A stretch of 64,000 nt of DNA from Pilatotrama ljubarskyi (lineage: Eukaryota; Basidiomycota; Agaricomycetes; Polyporales; Polyporaceae): NCBI GenBank assembly GCA_022385805.1, contig MU277770.1, positions 10,671-74,670 of the forward strand. The letters are read 5' to 3'. Positions 9,827-20,835 of the stretch are shown piece after piece. Every line of letters begins with the position of its first letter. The first letter of the stretch is position 1. A program made the translations under genes and the position numbers. The notes below the pieces were generated by a model. That model searched no databases. It saw only the letters and a program-made list of their open reading frames with translations, and was not told the DNA's origin.

Positions 9827-12800
9827 CTAACGCGCCGGCAGCATGCTTCTTCGCCGCCGCGCCTTCTCCAGTGGAGGCAGCGATTCCTCGTCGTCGGGTC
9901 CTTGCGGCAGTACAGACGACCCGCCAAGGTTCGACTGCATGCTGCTATCGCCGTCTTCGTCGGCCGCCATAGACGTTGCTGCGAGACGACGTCAGCTAAG
10001 AACCCTGGGAGAGCGAGGCTGTGGTGGAGCTCGCCAGAGCAAGACCGTGCGTCGGCAACATGAACAGAAGAACAAGGAAACTCACGCGAGGAGATGTCCA
10101 TGCTGCGGTCTCCAGCACGACTCTTGGCATACCCATTGAGTCCGATATGGGTATGCGGCGCATTCGTCCTGAACGACGAATCCGATGAAGCAGGCGATGC
10201 GACGCCGCCCGTCTTCGCCTCCGAGCCGGGCGACTCAAAAACGTTCTTGGGGAGCATCGACCGTCGGCGCTGTGCATCCGCGTAAGAAGCATTAAGAGCG
10301 AGCAAGAAAAGAGCAGCAAGAAGGGTAGAGACGTATGCATACCTTGTTGATACCAGCAACATTGGCCATCTCGAGATTGACGAGGAACCTCGTCTCATCG
10401 ACACGCGCGCGCTGTTCTGCACACTCCACCACCCAAGCGATGCCGACAACGAGGGGCTTGGGGTCCTTCAATAGCCTGTTGCAGCACGTCCTGTCAGCTC
10501 GCGTGACTCTGGAATGAGAGAGGATCGCGGTTACGCACCGATATCGCGTCAGAGTGCTCATGAGCCCGTTCTTGTAAACAACATGTGTGCACCGAGAGCC
10601 GACGCGCGTAGCCATCTGGTCAGGATACATATCGCATCTCAGCATGGCCGTTTTCCACTACCGCTGACATGTGGCACCGCAGTGCACCCAAAGGCTGTTC
10701 AAAGAGCAGAGCACACGCACCTTCGCTCCCAAGCCCTTTAGCATATCCACAAAGAGTCCTCCCGCGTCGTCGCCCTCCTCCGTCCGCACGTCCACAAAGA
10801 TCGTACAACCGCGCAGGACGGCGAGCGCGCTCGGGCTCTCACCCTTCGCCCGCTCCTTGCCTTTGTCCTTCTCGCTCCCAGTAGCGCCAGTGCGAGAGGA
10901 GCCCGCTCCGGGTGGTGTAGATAGCGCGCCCGTCGCGAGCCGCGTACTGTGTCGTGTCGGTCTGGGCGGAGGCACAGGCGGCGGAGGCATCTCCCTGCTT
11001 CCCTCCCCGCTTTCTCCTACGCCCGCGCGCTCACCGTCCGGGCCCTGACCACTCTCCGACGCTTTCGGGGCAGGCCATGAGCTGCTTACGGCCCTACCCT
11101 TGCCCTTGGAGTCCTCGGCCATGCGAGGCGGCGTGTCAGGCAGCGCAGATAAGCTCTGAGTGAGCAAGTGGCTCGCGAGACTGGCACGTCGGCTGGCATT
11201 CCGCTTGCGCTCCCGTTCGCGCTCCTTGTCTTCATCTGTCACGGCAGGAGCGTCCTTGCTACTGCTAGGGATGTCTGCATCAGCCAAGGCAGGAGGACCA
11301 CCAGTCCCGTCCGAGGAAGCCGCTGCACCGTCCGCACCAGCGTCCTGTGAGTCATCAGTGTGCCCCAGATCACGAAGGAGGTCCGTGCTGGCGTTCTTCA
11401 GCCAATCGCCGATACGCTCCTGGGTCGTCCTCTCGCCTCCTTCGTCTGACGCCCCGGGCTCCGCACTTGTAGCTGAGCTTCCCTCCTGCTGGTCACCCAT
11501 CTCGATCGCTTCATCTGCCTCGCCAACGTCTTCGCGCTGCCCACCCTTGACAGGGCTGCCAATGACGACGGGCAAGGAGCTCTTCTTGCTTACGCGTTGC
11601 ACGACTCTCGACGCGCCCAGGCCGAACCCTGCGCGGGGCGCGCGTAGCAACGAACTAGCCCCCGGCCTTGCGTCACCCGAGCCTCCTACGCCAAGACCTG
11701 CGAAGAGCGCACGGCCGTTAGAAGATGTTGCGACGGGAAAGATACGCTTGGTCGCTGCGCCTGTAGTCGGCGCCGGCGTAGGGCGAGCAGTGTTGGACCT
11801 GGAACCTGCACCTGCAGCTCCGCTTGGGGTGGGCTGTGTCCCATCCGGCGTGCCAGATGAAGGGAGAGCAAATCCGAGCCCTAGACTGTTGCGGACCTTC
11901 TCCAAACTCGGTGCGAGGGCGAGACCGAGCTGTCTCTTCCTTGCCTCGTCCGACGATCCCGCCGCATGCCCTGAAGCGCCGCCTGCTGTCCCATCCTGCC
12001 TGAGCGCAGTGGCTCCCGTCGTCTCCGTTCCACCGCGCGTGCCGGCACGTACCTTGTCAGGAGCGGGCAGCGCGGGAGGCAGCATAAGCGTGGTCTGCCG
12101 CAACGCTTTCTTCGCCTGGGGTTGAGCGCGACTTGAGCTAGGTCCAGCTGCGGTCGTCTGCGCCGGAGCGGACGGCACCAAAGGTACCTTGCCTTTGCCC
12201 TTCGCGCCAGTCCTTGTCTCAGTCTCTGGCAACGTGCTGCCGGGCCGCGTACTGACGCCGTCACTAGACCGCAAAGCTGCGCGATCCCCGGCCTCGTCTT
12301 CATCTGCGCCTACCGGATGATCCGGGTGGAAGCCCATGGACGTGTTGGGTCGCGGCGGAGGGGGCGCATTGAGCCGCTCAAGGGCCTGGTTGAGGGTAGA
12401 CAAGCTGGAGTTGAGGCGACCTTGGGCATCGTTAGATGCCGCGGTGGCTTCTGCACTCGCGGATGACTGTGGGCGGGCCTCTCCGTGAGGAAAACCGATG
12501 GATGGCCTAGCATTCATCACACCGTTGGCCGATGATCCAGCTTTCGAGATGCGAGGAGTGAGGGTCGACGTGAACGAGAAAGTGGATGAAGAAGGTACGC
12601 CAGTGGACGGTCTGGAAGATGCGGGCTTCACAGGGGATGCCTTGGCTGCTGACGCCGCGGTAGGCTGAGCATAGGACGAGAGAGACATGGAGCGGCGGCG
12701 GAGTGGAGTTGCGGCGGGCCCTGTGGATGCTGAAGGTGGGTCAGAGGGGACATGTTCAGAGACATGAGTATAGGAGGGAAGTCAAAACGATGAGCGAGGT

Positions 12801-13710
12801 CGCGAAGGTGCGGTACGCCGAGTGTCAAGGGCCATAGTGAGTGTTCAGGTGAATGAGACTTACTGTTTGCCTTGATCTTTGCTTCCTCTTCGACCTTCTT
12901 CTGTCTGAGGCTTGCGCTCCTGGTCATCCTGACGGCGGGTGCGACGGATTTGCTGGAGCGAGGATGTCGTGGTTTCTTGGGCGGGGGGGCCTGCTTGGGC
13001 TTCATCCTGGAAATTAGGGTGGGGGCGGGTAGTCGGCTAGGCTTGTCGGCGGCGGAGGTCGAGGGGTCTGGAAGGGGATCGAGGGGTGTAGATTCATCTT
13101 CTGTCTGAGGCAGAGGGGAGAGAGGAGACAAGGGAGAACGGGAGGGGGCATCTTCCGAAGCGGGTATAGGAGGAACGAGATCGAGGGTGAGTGATGGAGG
13201 ATGTGGGGGAGGCGAGGGCGGCTGTTCTGGAGGGACGGACGCGATGCGGAACTTTGTGGGAGATCGGCGAGGAGATGGGGGGACGTTGTTGAGGTCGAGG
13301 AGGGGGACGGCGGAGGAGATGGGAGGGACGGAGACTGCGCGCCTGTTCGCGGACGATGGCTGGTGTGGCCGGGCGTCGTTCGGGAGGGCGGGGAGGGAGG
13401 CGGAGGGCTTCGTGGGGAAGATGTCGTGCCTGGGCCGTTTGGCGTCGCGTTCGTGGCTGAGAGCGGCGTCCTTGGCGGGGGAGGGCGGCCGCTTGAGCTG
13501 GCCATCCGCGTGGGACGACTCGGGAGCGTCGGTGGCTGTCGGTGGCGCGGCGGGCTGAGCGGCGGGGGGGTATGGAGGGGAGTGTTTGGGGGAGTGATGG
13601 CGGAGGGCGGAGCGTGCGTGCTTGAGGGGAGAGCGAGCGAGGTTGACGGAGACGAACGCGTCGAGGGTCGTCTGGGAGCGGGTGCGCTTCGAGCCCGCCG
13701 CGGAGTCCAT
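9827..13710 (-). CDS. BRCT-domain protein, microcephalin (MCPH1)-like
   Basis: Six exons: 13710-12864, 12729-10721, 10615-10539, 10475-10343, 10269-10086, 9978-9827 (1,133 residues, frame closed). Most of the protein is Ser/Pro/Ala-rich and disordered. Near the C terminus (roughly 918-1040) is a BRCT domain: VLRGCTIFVDVRTEEGDDAG, then SRCTHVVYKNG, then VVGIAWVVECAEQ with its hallmark Trp, followed by a basic RRRSMLPK, matching the fungal MCPH1-like family. The extreme N terminus has QTTLDAFV at residue 13, a PCNA-interacting (PIP)-like motif. Expected role: nuclear, chromosome condensation or DNA-damage checkpoint scaffold. The start at 13710 (MDSAAGSKRTRSQ) is the first in-frame ATG in the exon. 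BRCT assignment is solid; the MCPH1 name is by family resemblance. Confidence 0.85.
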
Positions 13711-13970
13711 CGTCCCAGACGGCGTGGACGGTGACAGACGCGGCCAAGACAACGTCGAGTGCAGCATAAGCGCCGCGTTCGCCTACGCGCCCCACGTGAC
13801 TCGTCCCCACGCGCGTCGCGTCGCGTCTCTCACCCTTCGATCGCGTCCCCGCATCGCCCGAGGACGTCATGGCCAGCAGCGGCATATAAGGCCGTCGAGT
13901 GCGAGGACGAGGGCAAATGCGTCTTGTCCGCGCCCTCCGTCCTCTCGTCTCTCTTCGCACCACCCGCGCC
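13711..13970. promoter_or_regulatory. Divergent promoter region, about 260 bp
   Basis: Separates two divergently transcribed genes. A TATA-like CATATAAGG lies at 13883-13891, about 85 bp before the ATG at 13971 of the plus-strand gene, which also favours that ATG over the earlier in-frame one at 13917. Confidence 0.5.
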
Positions 13971-14689
13971 ATGTCCAGCTCGCTCCCCAACGACTCCTCC
14001 CTTCCCGGCGAGCACTTCGAGGTCCGCCAGACCGCCTCCAGCGACGACTACAAACCAGACCCCTCCAAGTCCATCCCTCTGTCTCCTCCTCGCCAGGCTC
14101 TTCTCGACGACATCCTCGCCCTCTACTCCTGCCAGCCCACCCGCCGCCGCGTCGAACGCTACACCCCGGACTGCGTCTATGATGACCAGTTCGTCTACGC
14201 CAACGACCGCTACAAGATGGCCGGCCAGTGGTTTGCGCTTCCAAAGCTCTTCAAAGAATCCAAGAACGAGAGCTACCAGGTCGTCAAGAACGACCCCCTC
14301 CTTATCCAGTTCAAAAACGAGCAGGTCCGTATCCCGTTCACGGCGCGCACTCATTCTCGAGCCTCACGCGCGTACTTGCACAGACCTGGTCCTTCCCCGG
14401 CGGCATAAAGTCCACCACTATCAACGCCCTCGTCTCCCTCTCGCTCGACCCCGACTCGGCCGACTCGGACTTCCCCCAAGTCAAGTACCACAAGGATCAG
14501 GCCAACGGCAAGGACTACTCTCACACCGGCGCCGGCTTCGCCTTCAAAAAGTGGCAAGCAGACAAGGTCTCCGGCATGATGGACTCGGAAGACGTTCAGT
14601 ACTTCAAAAAGGACGACCGCGGCGACCACAGGGAGGAAGTCCGCACGTACGGCTCGGGCACGGCGGATGCGCCGAAGAAGGACTTCTAA
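13971..14689 (+). CDS. Conserved protein of unknown function, NTF2/SnoaL-like
   Basis: Two exons, 13971-14324 and 14384-14689 (intron GTCCGT...CACAG), 219 residues. The first half, SPPRQALLDDILALYSCQPT then ERYTPDCVYDDQFVYA, resembles NTF2-like/SnoaL-type small domains, with a helix followed by Asp/Tyr-rich strands; the second half has FPQVKYHKDQANGKDYSH and a charged tail. No catalytic residues can be named. An upstream in-frame ATG at 13917 would add 18 residues rich in Arg and hydrophobics (mitochondrial-presequence-like), but it lies too close to the TATA-like element. Function unknown. Confidence 0.75.
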
Positions 14690-15449
14690 GTGAGAGTTAT
14701 GCATGTGTAGAACAACCTTGTACCATAGTTCACGAGGCGACCGGTACGTGAATGAGAGTCCACAAACCACTCTATTACACCGTGCATGCGATACAGTACA
14801 GCAGTCATACACATTTCACAGCGACGAACATACAGAAAACCGGCCGGTCTAGTATACATCAGAGGCGGAAGGGGTGGGGGCGCGCGACGAGAGGGGACCA
14901 CAACGTGATCTTCCCGTCGGGCCCCTCGATAGGCGACGACGGGAATAGCACCAGATGTCCAAGCTACAGCGGCGACACGAGCGCGCCAACGATACAAAGT
15001 CACGAGAATTCCATGCGCACCCCCGCGTCCGCGCCGTCCCCGAGCGAGGCACACGCGGCCCACCACGCGAAGAGGACCGCGCCCCCAAGGGACATCCGTA
15101 CGTGTGAACCGTGCACGAGCAGGTGCGCGATGAGATGCGTAGTTGTTCGCGACGAGTGCGTGCCGCGGCGTCGGTCCAGTGACGGAGATTGGAGGGGGAT
15201 GCGTGAGTAGAGGATTTGAGCATGCAAACGCAAACGTCAGCGTATTGTCCAACCGAACGAAAGACGATCAATGAGGAACAAGCGGCGCCCGTATCGCAAC
15301 GCCGGAGAAAAGGGAGAAAAGGATGCGATAGCGCCGCGCACGCAACGAAACGAAACGGATGGTGGACTCGGTGCGGAACGGCGAAGGGATGAGGAACACG
15401 GAATCATGGCCGAATGACTAGAAGAAACCCCGGCCCCCCGTCCCAAGTC
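14690..15449. other. Intergenic between convergent genes
   Basis: Convergent 3' ends meet here. If the last intron of the minus-strand neighbour is spliced to 15417, its 3' exon would extend to 15268. Nothing else recognised. Confidence 0.5.
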
Positions 15450-17212
15450 TCACCTGCCCTCGCGCGACGTACGACCATGCGGAAGGAGAAGCGGAAAGAG
15501 AGAAAAACGAAAATATATATACGAGAAGAGTGAACTCACCCCGATAAACCTCATAAACTCATTGAGGTCCGCCGTCCGACGGACCTCCCGCTCGCGAAGC
15601 TTGGCCTCGCGCTCGCGATCCCTCTTCGCCTGCTCCTCCTTCTCGCGCTCCTTCTTCTCCTTATTGGACTCCGCATGCTGACCGCCCGGCTTCGGCCCTG
15701 CACCTGCAGAAGCCGGCCCGCCGCTATGGCCTGTCGCTGCGCCGCTGTTCCCTGTCTGTCCCTTACCGCCCTTGCCGCCCTTGCGGTCCTGACCGTCCTC
15801 GCCCAGATCCTCCCACTCGTCCTCCCGGTCGCTGCCGTCGCTATCCCGCGACAAGCCGTACTCTAGCACGAGACGGTGGGCCTTTTTCGCGTCCAATTCG
15901 CGCAGCTCCCCGACGGTCCGGGGGAACAGTTCGGATGGCGTCCCCGCCCCTCCGCCGTTCTGAGCCTCGGCGCCGTCAGCATTCAAGGCGTTAGCCCCAG
16001 CGGCCGTCCTGCTCTTTCTCTTGTTCTTGTTCTTCTGGTTATGCTTGATATCCTGGCCGGACGCTTGCGCATCGCCGCCGTTTTCTCCCGCAGCCCCGTT
16101 GAGCTGTTCGAATTCAGTCTCTGGGGTGGAACGAGGACGCAAGAGCGGCCGAAGTTCGGCATCGTGCGGGATCAACGCATTGTGGCGACGCGCCTCGCTG
16201 TAAGCATCGTCGGGTGTGCCGCCAGGCAGACAACACGAAGCATCCGGGACAGCGATGGAGACGAAGGGGATGATGAGGCGGCGAAGAAAGGTGCGAGAGC
16301 TGTCAGCACGCCGAAGTGGGAAATGGGGAGTCGAGGGCTTACGCGTTGACAAGGGCAATTCTGACCTCGTCGATACGCCGGCGATAGTCGGCTAACTTGT
16401 TTATCGTGTCCTGCGGTATTTGCGCCTGCAGCTGATGCAGCATCGTGAGCCCAACGAACCCCAATTGACCGAAAACGACGGATGGGCGACTCACCGCTGT
16501 TCTGACGCGATCCTCCACAAGTCCCCCCACTGCGGCCGCAATCAGTCCGTCGACCTGGGGCCGAAGGACCTCCCTGATGTGCGTGGTGACCCGCGTCTGC
16601 ACCTGATCCCGAGTCTTTTGCATAAGCGCCTCCTGGCGTTGCGACTGCGCCTGAATGTCCGTCCGGACCCGCTCAATCTGAGGCACGGTGATTATCGTAT
16701 GTCTACGATGCCGCCACGAAGAGCTCACCCTGTTAACGGCGGTTACAGCCGGCCCCAGCGTAGCCACACTGATGGTCTGTTCCCCAAGGATATCGAAAGT
16801 GGTACCCAACGCCCCTAAAGTCATCTGCATTGCTGACAAAAGAGCATTGACGGCTTGCGTGGTCTTGTCATCACGGGCGGACGGGGCAGGGGCATACGTT
16901 GTCGAGCTGGGACGAGGGGCCTGGCTTCCGCCGGCCCTCGTTCCCTGGGAATGAGTTGGCCCGTGTACGATAGGGTTGGTCACGATTTTCGTGAGTTGGG
17001 GTGTCGAGCGGCCGGAACCGCTCGACGCGTTGCCAACAGGCGGCATGGATGAAGTCGTCGCAGGAGTCTCTGGTGGGGTGGGGGTGGTGGATCCAGGAGC
17101 TCCGTCTTGTTTCTGTGACCGATGTAGGATGAGTTGAGTTTCGGCAGAAAGGAGAAGGGCACACAGTAGTAGGGTTGGTGCTAGACCTGTTACTTCCACC
17201 CAATATCTTCAT
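15450..17212 (-). CDS. Conserved basidiomycete protein of unknown function, coiled coil and charged
   Basis: Exons 17212-17165, 17112-16729, 16677-16495, 16431-16343, 16197-15540 and onward (about 480 residues; frame closed through exon 5). The start is the ATG at 17212; the 16-codon first exon ends at a GTGTGC donor and joins KQDGAPGSTTPTP. Ser/Pro/Thr-rich N terminus, then a helical region with QALMQKTRDQVQTR-like and DTINKLADYRRRIDEVR segments, then a Gly/Asp-rich acidic part and a Lys/Glu/Arg coiled coil (KEKKEREKEEQAKRDRERE) ending LNEFMRFIG. A GTGAGT donor at 15539 suggests one more intron; reading through would stop at 15450. I do not recognise the family; the composition suggests a nuclear or cytoskeletal scaffold. 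Confidence 0.65.
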
Positions 17213-17274
17213 GGGCTGAGGATGCTCGTCCGGCGATGATCACGAAGGGAGATAACCCATGCAGCCGCGAACGG

Positions 17275-17280
17275 TTTATA
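17275..17280 (-). promoter_or_regulatory. TATA box
   Basis: TATAAA on the minus strand, 63 bp upstream of the ATG at 17212. Confidence 0.5.
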
Positions 17281-17520
17281 ACCAGACGCTCCGCGACTCA
17301 GCGTTAGGGCATCTCCCACACGTCGACCATCTACGCGCTCAGATTACGCACGGGCCGCACACGGGGCATCCAGAGCCCTGTGCTGCGGTAGCCCTCCCGG
17401 GGCATCCGAACGGTCCTCGCGCAACGTGTTGACCTCGAGTCTGCAAGAATGAAAAGAAGGCCTTCCTATTCTGGACGGCTGTGCCCTTCCCCACTGCATG
17501 GGACTCGGTCGTGGGGAGCA

Positions 17521-18091
17521 TCACACTGCGAGAGGGGCGTCGCTTACACCGAAGGGGAAGACGTCCCCTTCATACGGACGGAGTCTTATGGCAGCGAGAA
17601 CGATTCCTCGGTAGTCATCAGGCAGGACTATTGTCGTGAGGCTGGGCGAATACTGCTGCAACGAACAAGGAGAAGGCATAATGCCGACGGTAGGAACCTG
17701 CAGTACGCGCGAGAGAGGGCAGACAAGAGCTGCAGCGATACGTAAGTCTTGTCTGAGGACTGCGAGTTTGGGATGCATGCGGTTGTGTGGCGCAGACACT
17801 GGTCAGTAGAAAAACTTCTGAGGGAGGAAGCCCGGCGTACCTCGCCTGAGAAGACCGCTCTGCCCAGCGCATTGGTAATGGCTCGAACGGCTCGTTCCGG
17901 GAGGAGACGCCGCCGGAGGGGTTGTCTGAACGGAAAATCACCCAAGCTGGTCACAATGACTTTGAAGGCGAGAGTCATGATGCATCCAACAACGACTGCG
18001 TCAGACAGCTCGGCGGTGCGACGGGTCTATTGAACAAACGTCGTCAACGCGACTATTGCAGCGACGATACCAGAAGCGCATCCGCCGACAT
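17521..18091 (-). pseudogene. Possible small membrane-protein gene or remnant
   Basis: One minus-strand frame contains two hydrophobic stretches, GIVAAIVALTTFV and AVVVGCIMTLAFKVIV, separated by a single in-frame TAG. A short intron (GTATCG to CAATAG) would remove the stop and the first stretch, giving MSADALL-TRRTAELSDAVV. A second donor (GTACGC after FSGE) could lead to downstream frames, but phases do not close cleanly. Either a rapidly evolving small membrane protein or a dead gene; no family recognised. Confidence 0.25.
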
Positions 18092-18608
18092 TAGAGCTCG
18101 AGCTGCAGAGGGCTTTGAGCGTGTGAAATAATCAAGGCCCTCAAGAGATTAGGAGATCACGGGGAGGCTGCGCAGGTGGCATTGTGGTAGAAGCAGAGAA
18201 AATGCAGGGAGGTCTGTGAGGTCGAGTCGATGAGCGGTGTCGGCGGGAGGAGACTGAGCACAGCTTGCGGGGAATTCATGTAGTTGGGTGCAAGATACGA
18301 TGGGGGTATTCAAGGACGAGGATCTGTTGCGAGGGCGGTGTCCCTGTTCTCTGCAGGCGGTCTTTTATCCACGTCCCTGGCGCAACATACGTGGATGCAC
18401 GGAGAGAAGGGAGAGCGCGCGAGAAAGTCGGAGGCAGGGTGTGGTGGCGGTGCAGACGCTGGTCGCGGAGCACCGCCAGGCAGTCATCCAAGCAATGGGC
18501 AAACGTCCGAGGGCAGTGTCGCCGCCCGTGCCACACCAACCCGCCGTCCGCTGGACCGCCTCGCCAAACGCCAGCCCCAGGCGCCTCATCCTGCCATTGC
18601 GACCGCGG

Positions 18609-18615
18609 TATAAAA
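18609..18615 (+). promoter_or_regulatory. TATA box
   Basis: TATAAAA about 95 bp upstream of the ATG at 18707. Confidence 0.55.
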
Positions 18616-18706
18616 CATCCCGATGCACCCGCCTCTGCAATCCTCACTCCGCCCTTCTCCCGCCACTGTCCCTCGCTCCCTTCTGGGATCTCTGCTCGTT
18701 CTTGAA

Positions 18707-19307
18707 ATGTCCGGTTTCACTGGACCAGAAGTCATCACGTACCGCTACAGCGGTGCCATGGTCTACGTGACTCCTTCCGCGACATTCCAGGCAAGTACCC
18801 CCTCATCCCCCTCCCTCCAGCACGTATTCACCTTTCATGCAGGAAGCCGTGGACACAGCCTGCAGCGTCTTCCCCGAGCTCAAGCAGGTCGACCCAGACC
18901 GCATCGCCATCTCCGTCCACGGCTCCGTCAACAAGAAGCGCCAGCTCATCCGCATCGGCCCCATGGCCTGGCCCTCCATCATCGCCTCTCGCGCACGCTA
19001 CGAGGTCCTCGATATCACCCTTGAGCCGGACATCATCGTCACAGACGTCGACGCCGACTCCGACGCTCTCCCTCGATACACAATCAACGATTCCGAGAAG
19101 CACTCCTTCATCGACTACTTCGATCCTTCCCGAGCTCCCTCCCCCTCCGACGATTCCCGCGTATTGCACAAAAACATCCCCGGCGTCACGGCAAGGTCTC
19201 GCAGGACCGATCGCTCCCCATCCCCCACACTATCCGCAGCGTCCCACGAACCGGCCTGTGCCCCCGTTGGCTGGGCAAAGAGTCTCTTCGGCAAGCGTGT
19301 CCGCTAG
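18707..19307 (+). CDS. Small conserved basidiomycete protein, unknown function, GC-AG intron
   Basis: Two exons, 18707-18790 and 18843-19307, 182 residues. The intron begins GCAAGT after CAG and ends GCAG: a GC-AG intron, the only donor that keeps the frame. N-terminal part EVITYRYSGAMVYVTPSATF, then an alpha/beta-looking segment with DRIAISVHGSVNKKRQLIRI and GPMAWPSII, then a Ser/Pro-rich disordered tail ending SLFGKRVR. It resembles small agaricomycete proteins of unknown role; the compact first 100 residues suggest a single folded domain, possibly beta-grasp-like, but that is a guess. Confidence 0.75.
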
Positions 19308-20835
19308 TGATTGTAGCATACATTCCGCCTCTCGGACGTACTAGCATTCTCTAGAATCGGCCGCCATACCCAGACTTTGCACGGCCATCTAACTTACCGA
19401 ACCTTCCTATGTTGCCTCTCTACTGCACACAACTCCTGTACCGACAGGACCGGCATGCGCCACCGTACGTTGCCCTAGTATAGGCTACACCTCGACACAT
19501 TTGGAACAGAATAAACATATCGCTAGACGCGCGTGCCCTTGACATGGATGAGAGCCTCTCCGATGCCCCATGGCACAATATCGTATCGTGCCCAAACGGA
19601 AGGGCGGCTCAGACCCCATTTCCTTCTCGGCGTCCGTCGACATGCTGGGAGGACGCGGCAGCGCTGCGTACCAGGAGCCCGTACGCCTACATGTCATGGG
19701 CAACGCTGGCATGCCCGCGACGTCCACTGCCCCAATCTCTTTGAGAGCTCCATGCGCGCCGCAAGTCCGATCGATTGGCAGGCCCGGGCAGCATGTTTTG
19801 TTCGCGCAATGGGCCGTGCATCATATAGCCATAGCAGCTCAAGGAATATGGTAGGTAGACGTTCAGCGAGACCGTGGACCACATAAATCTAGTGCATACA
19901 TAGAAGGTACATAACCTGTTCGAAGGATCAGCACCGTTGGGCATCCCACAGTACAGCCAACCACAAGCTGTCCTACCTCCCTTCCGATGACCGCCCACCC
20001 AAGACCAACCAGTAATTCACCGATATACCAGAACCCCGTACCAATACGCCAAGTTCACTGGCATGCACAGCGCCGGAGGTACACATGCCGACCTACAGTA
20101 ATTACCTCAGACGCAATCCAAGAAGCGATGACGAGATCGATCAGAACTGACTTCGTTCATGTGAGCCCGCAAGCGGTGCAATTGACTCCTCCGCGGTCCC
20201 CCACTGTGAAAGCATATCAACGTCTGGGCGAGTACAACTACCCTCTTTGAGCTTCATGCGTCTCCCATCGATCACAGCCTACTTCTCTTGGGCACGACGG
20301 GCGTCGAAGATAACCATTCAGGCCCTCAACAGAATGCAGCCGGCGTCCCACCGCTCGCGCATTGACTGCATGGCGCTCCAGGAAGACGTCGAACCCGGCA
20401 CAGCAAACCTACTGAGCTCACCTCCAATCCACCGATCTCGAAGCACGCTGGGATCACCGCCGCGGCTCGCAAGCACAATCCTCCGTCCGTGCCTGCATCG
20501 CTGACCTGTCACGGAACCGCAGATTGCGAAACGCCCACATACCAGCACCGCCCGGTTGGTCGCGCACAGCGGTCTTACCGTGCCGGAACCCTATGTATGC
20601 AGCAGAAGCCTAAGTAGTAGCCAGACGGTCATCCTAAGGGTCCGGAGCGTTGTGCCAGCGGCAGCACTGTTTAAAAGACTTCATGGCACTGTTTAAAAGA
20701 CTTCATTCTGCTAGAACTGGGTAACACCGCCGCTTAGCAGGAGTCCAAGCGGACGAGCTTTATTCGGTGCTCACCTGACATCGTACAATACCTACAGTCT
20801 GCCGACTTAGCGCAACGACGCCCTGCGCCCTCGCC
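19308..20835. other. Intergenic, 1.5 kb, no gene seen
   Basis: Convergent 3' flanks. Only short overlapping frames. Contains the short direct repeat at 20664-20706. Confidence 0.55.
20664..20706. repeat. 22-bp tandem direct repeat, two copies
   Basis: The unit gcactgtttaaaagacttca occurs twice head-to-tail with 22-bp period. Significance unknown. Confidence 0.7.

Larger units (their letters stand above)
17213..18706. other. Intergenic, 1.5 kb, with one weak gene candidate
   Basis: Shared upstream region of two divergent genes. Apart from the candidate at 17521-18091 and the TATA box at 18609 nothing is recognised. Confidence 0.5.
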
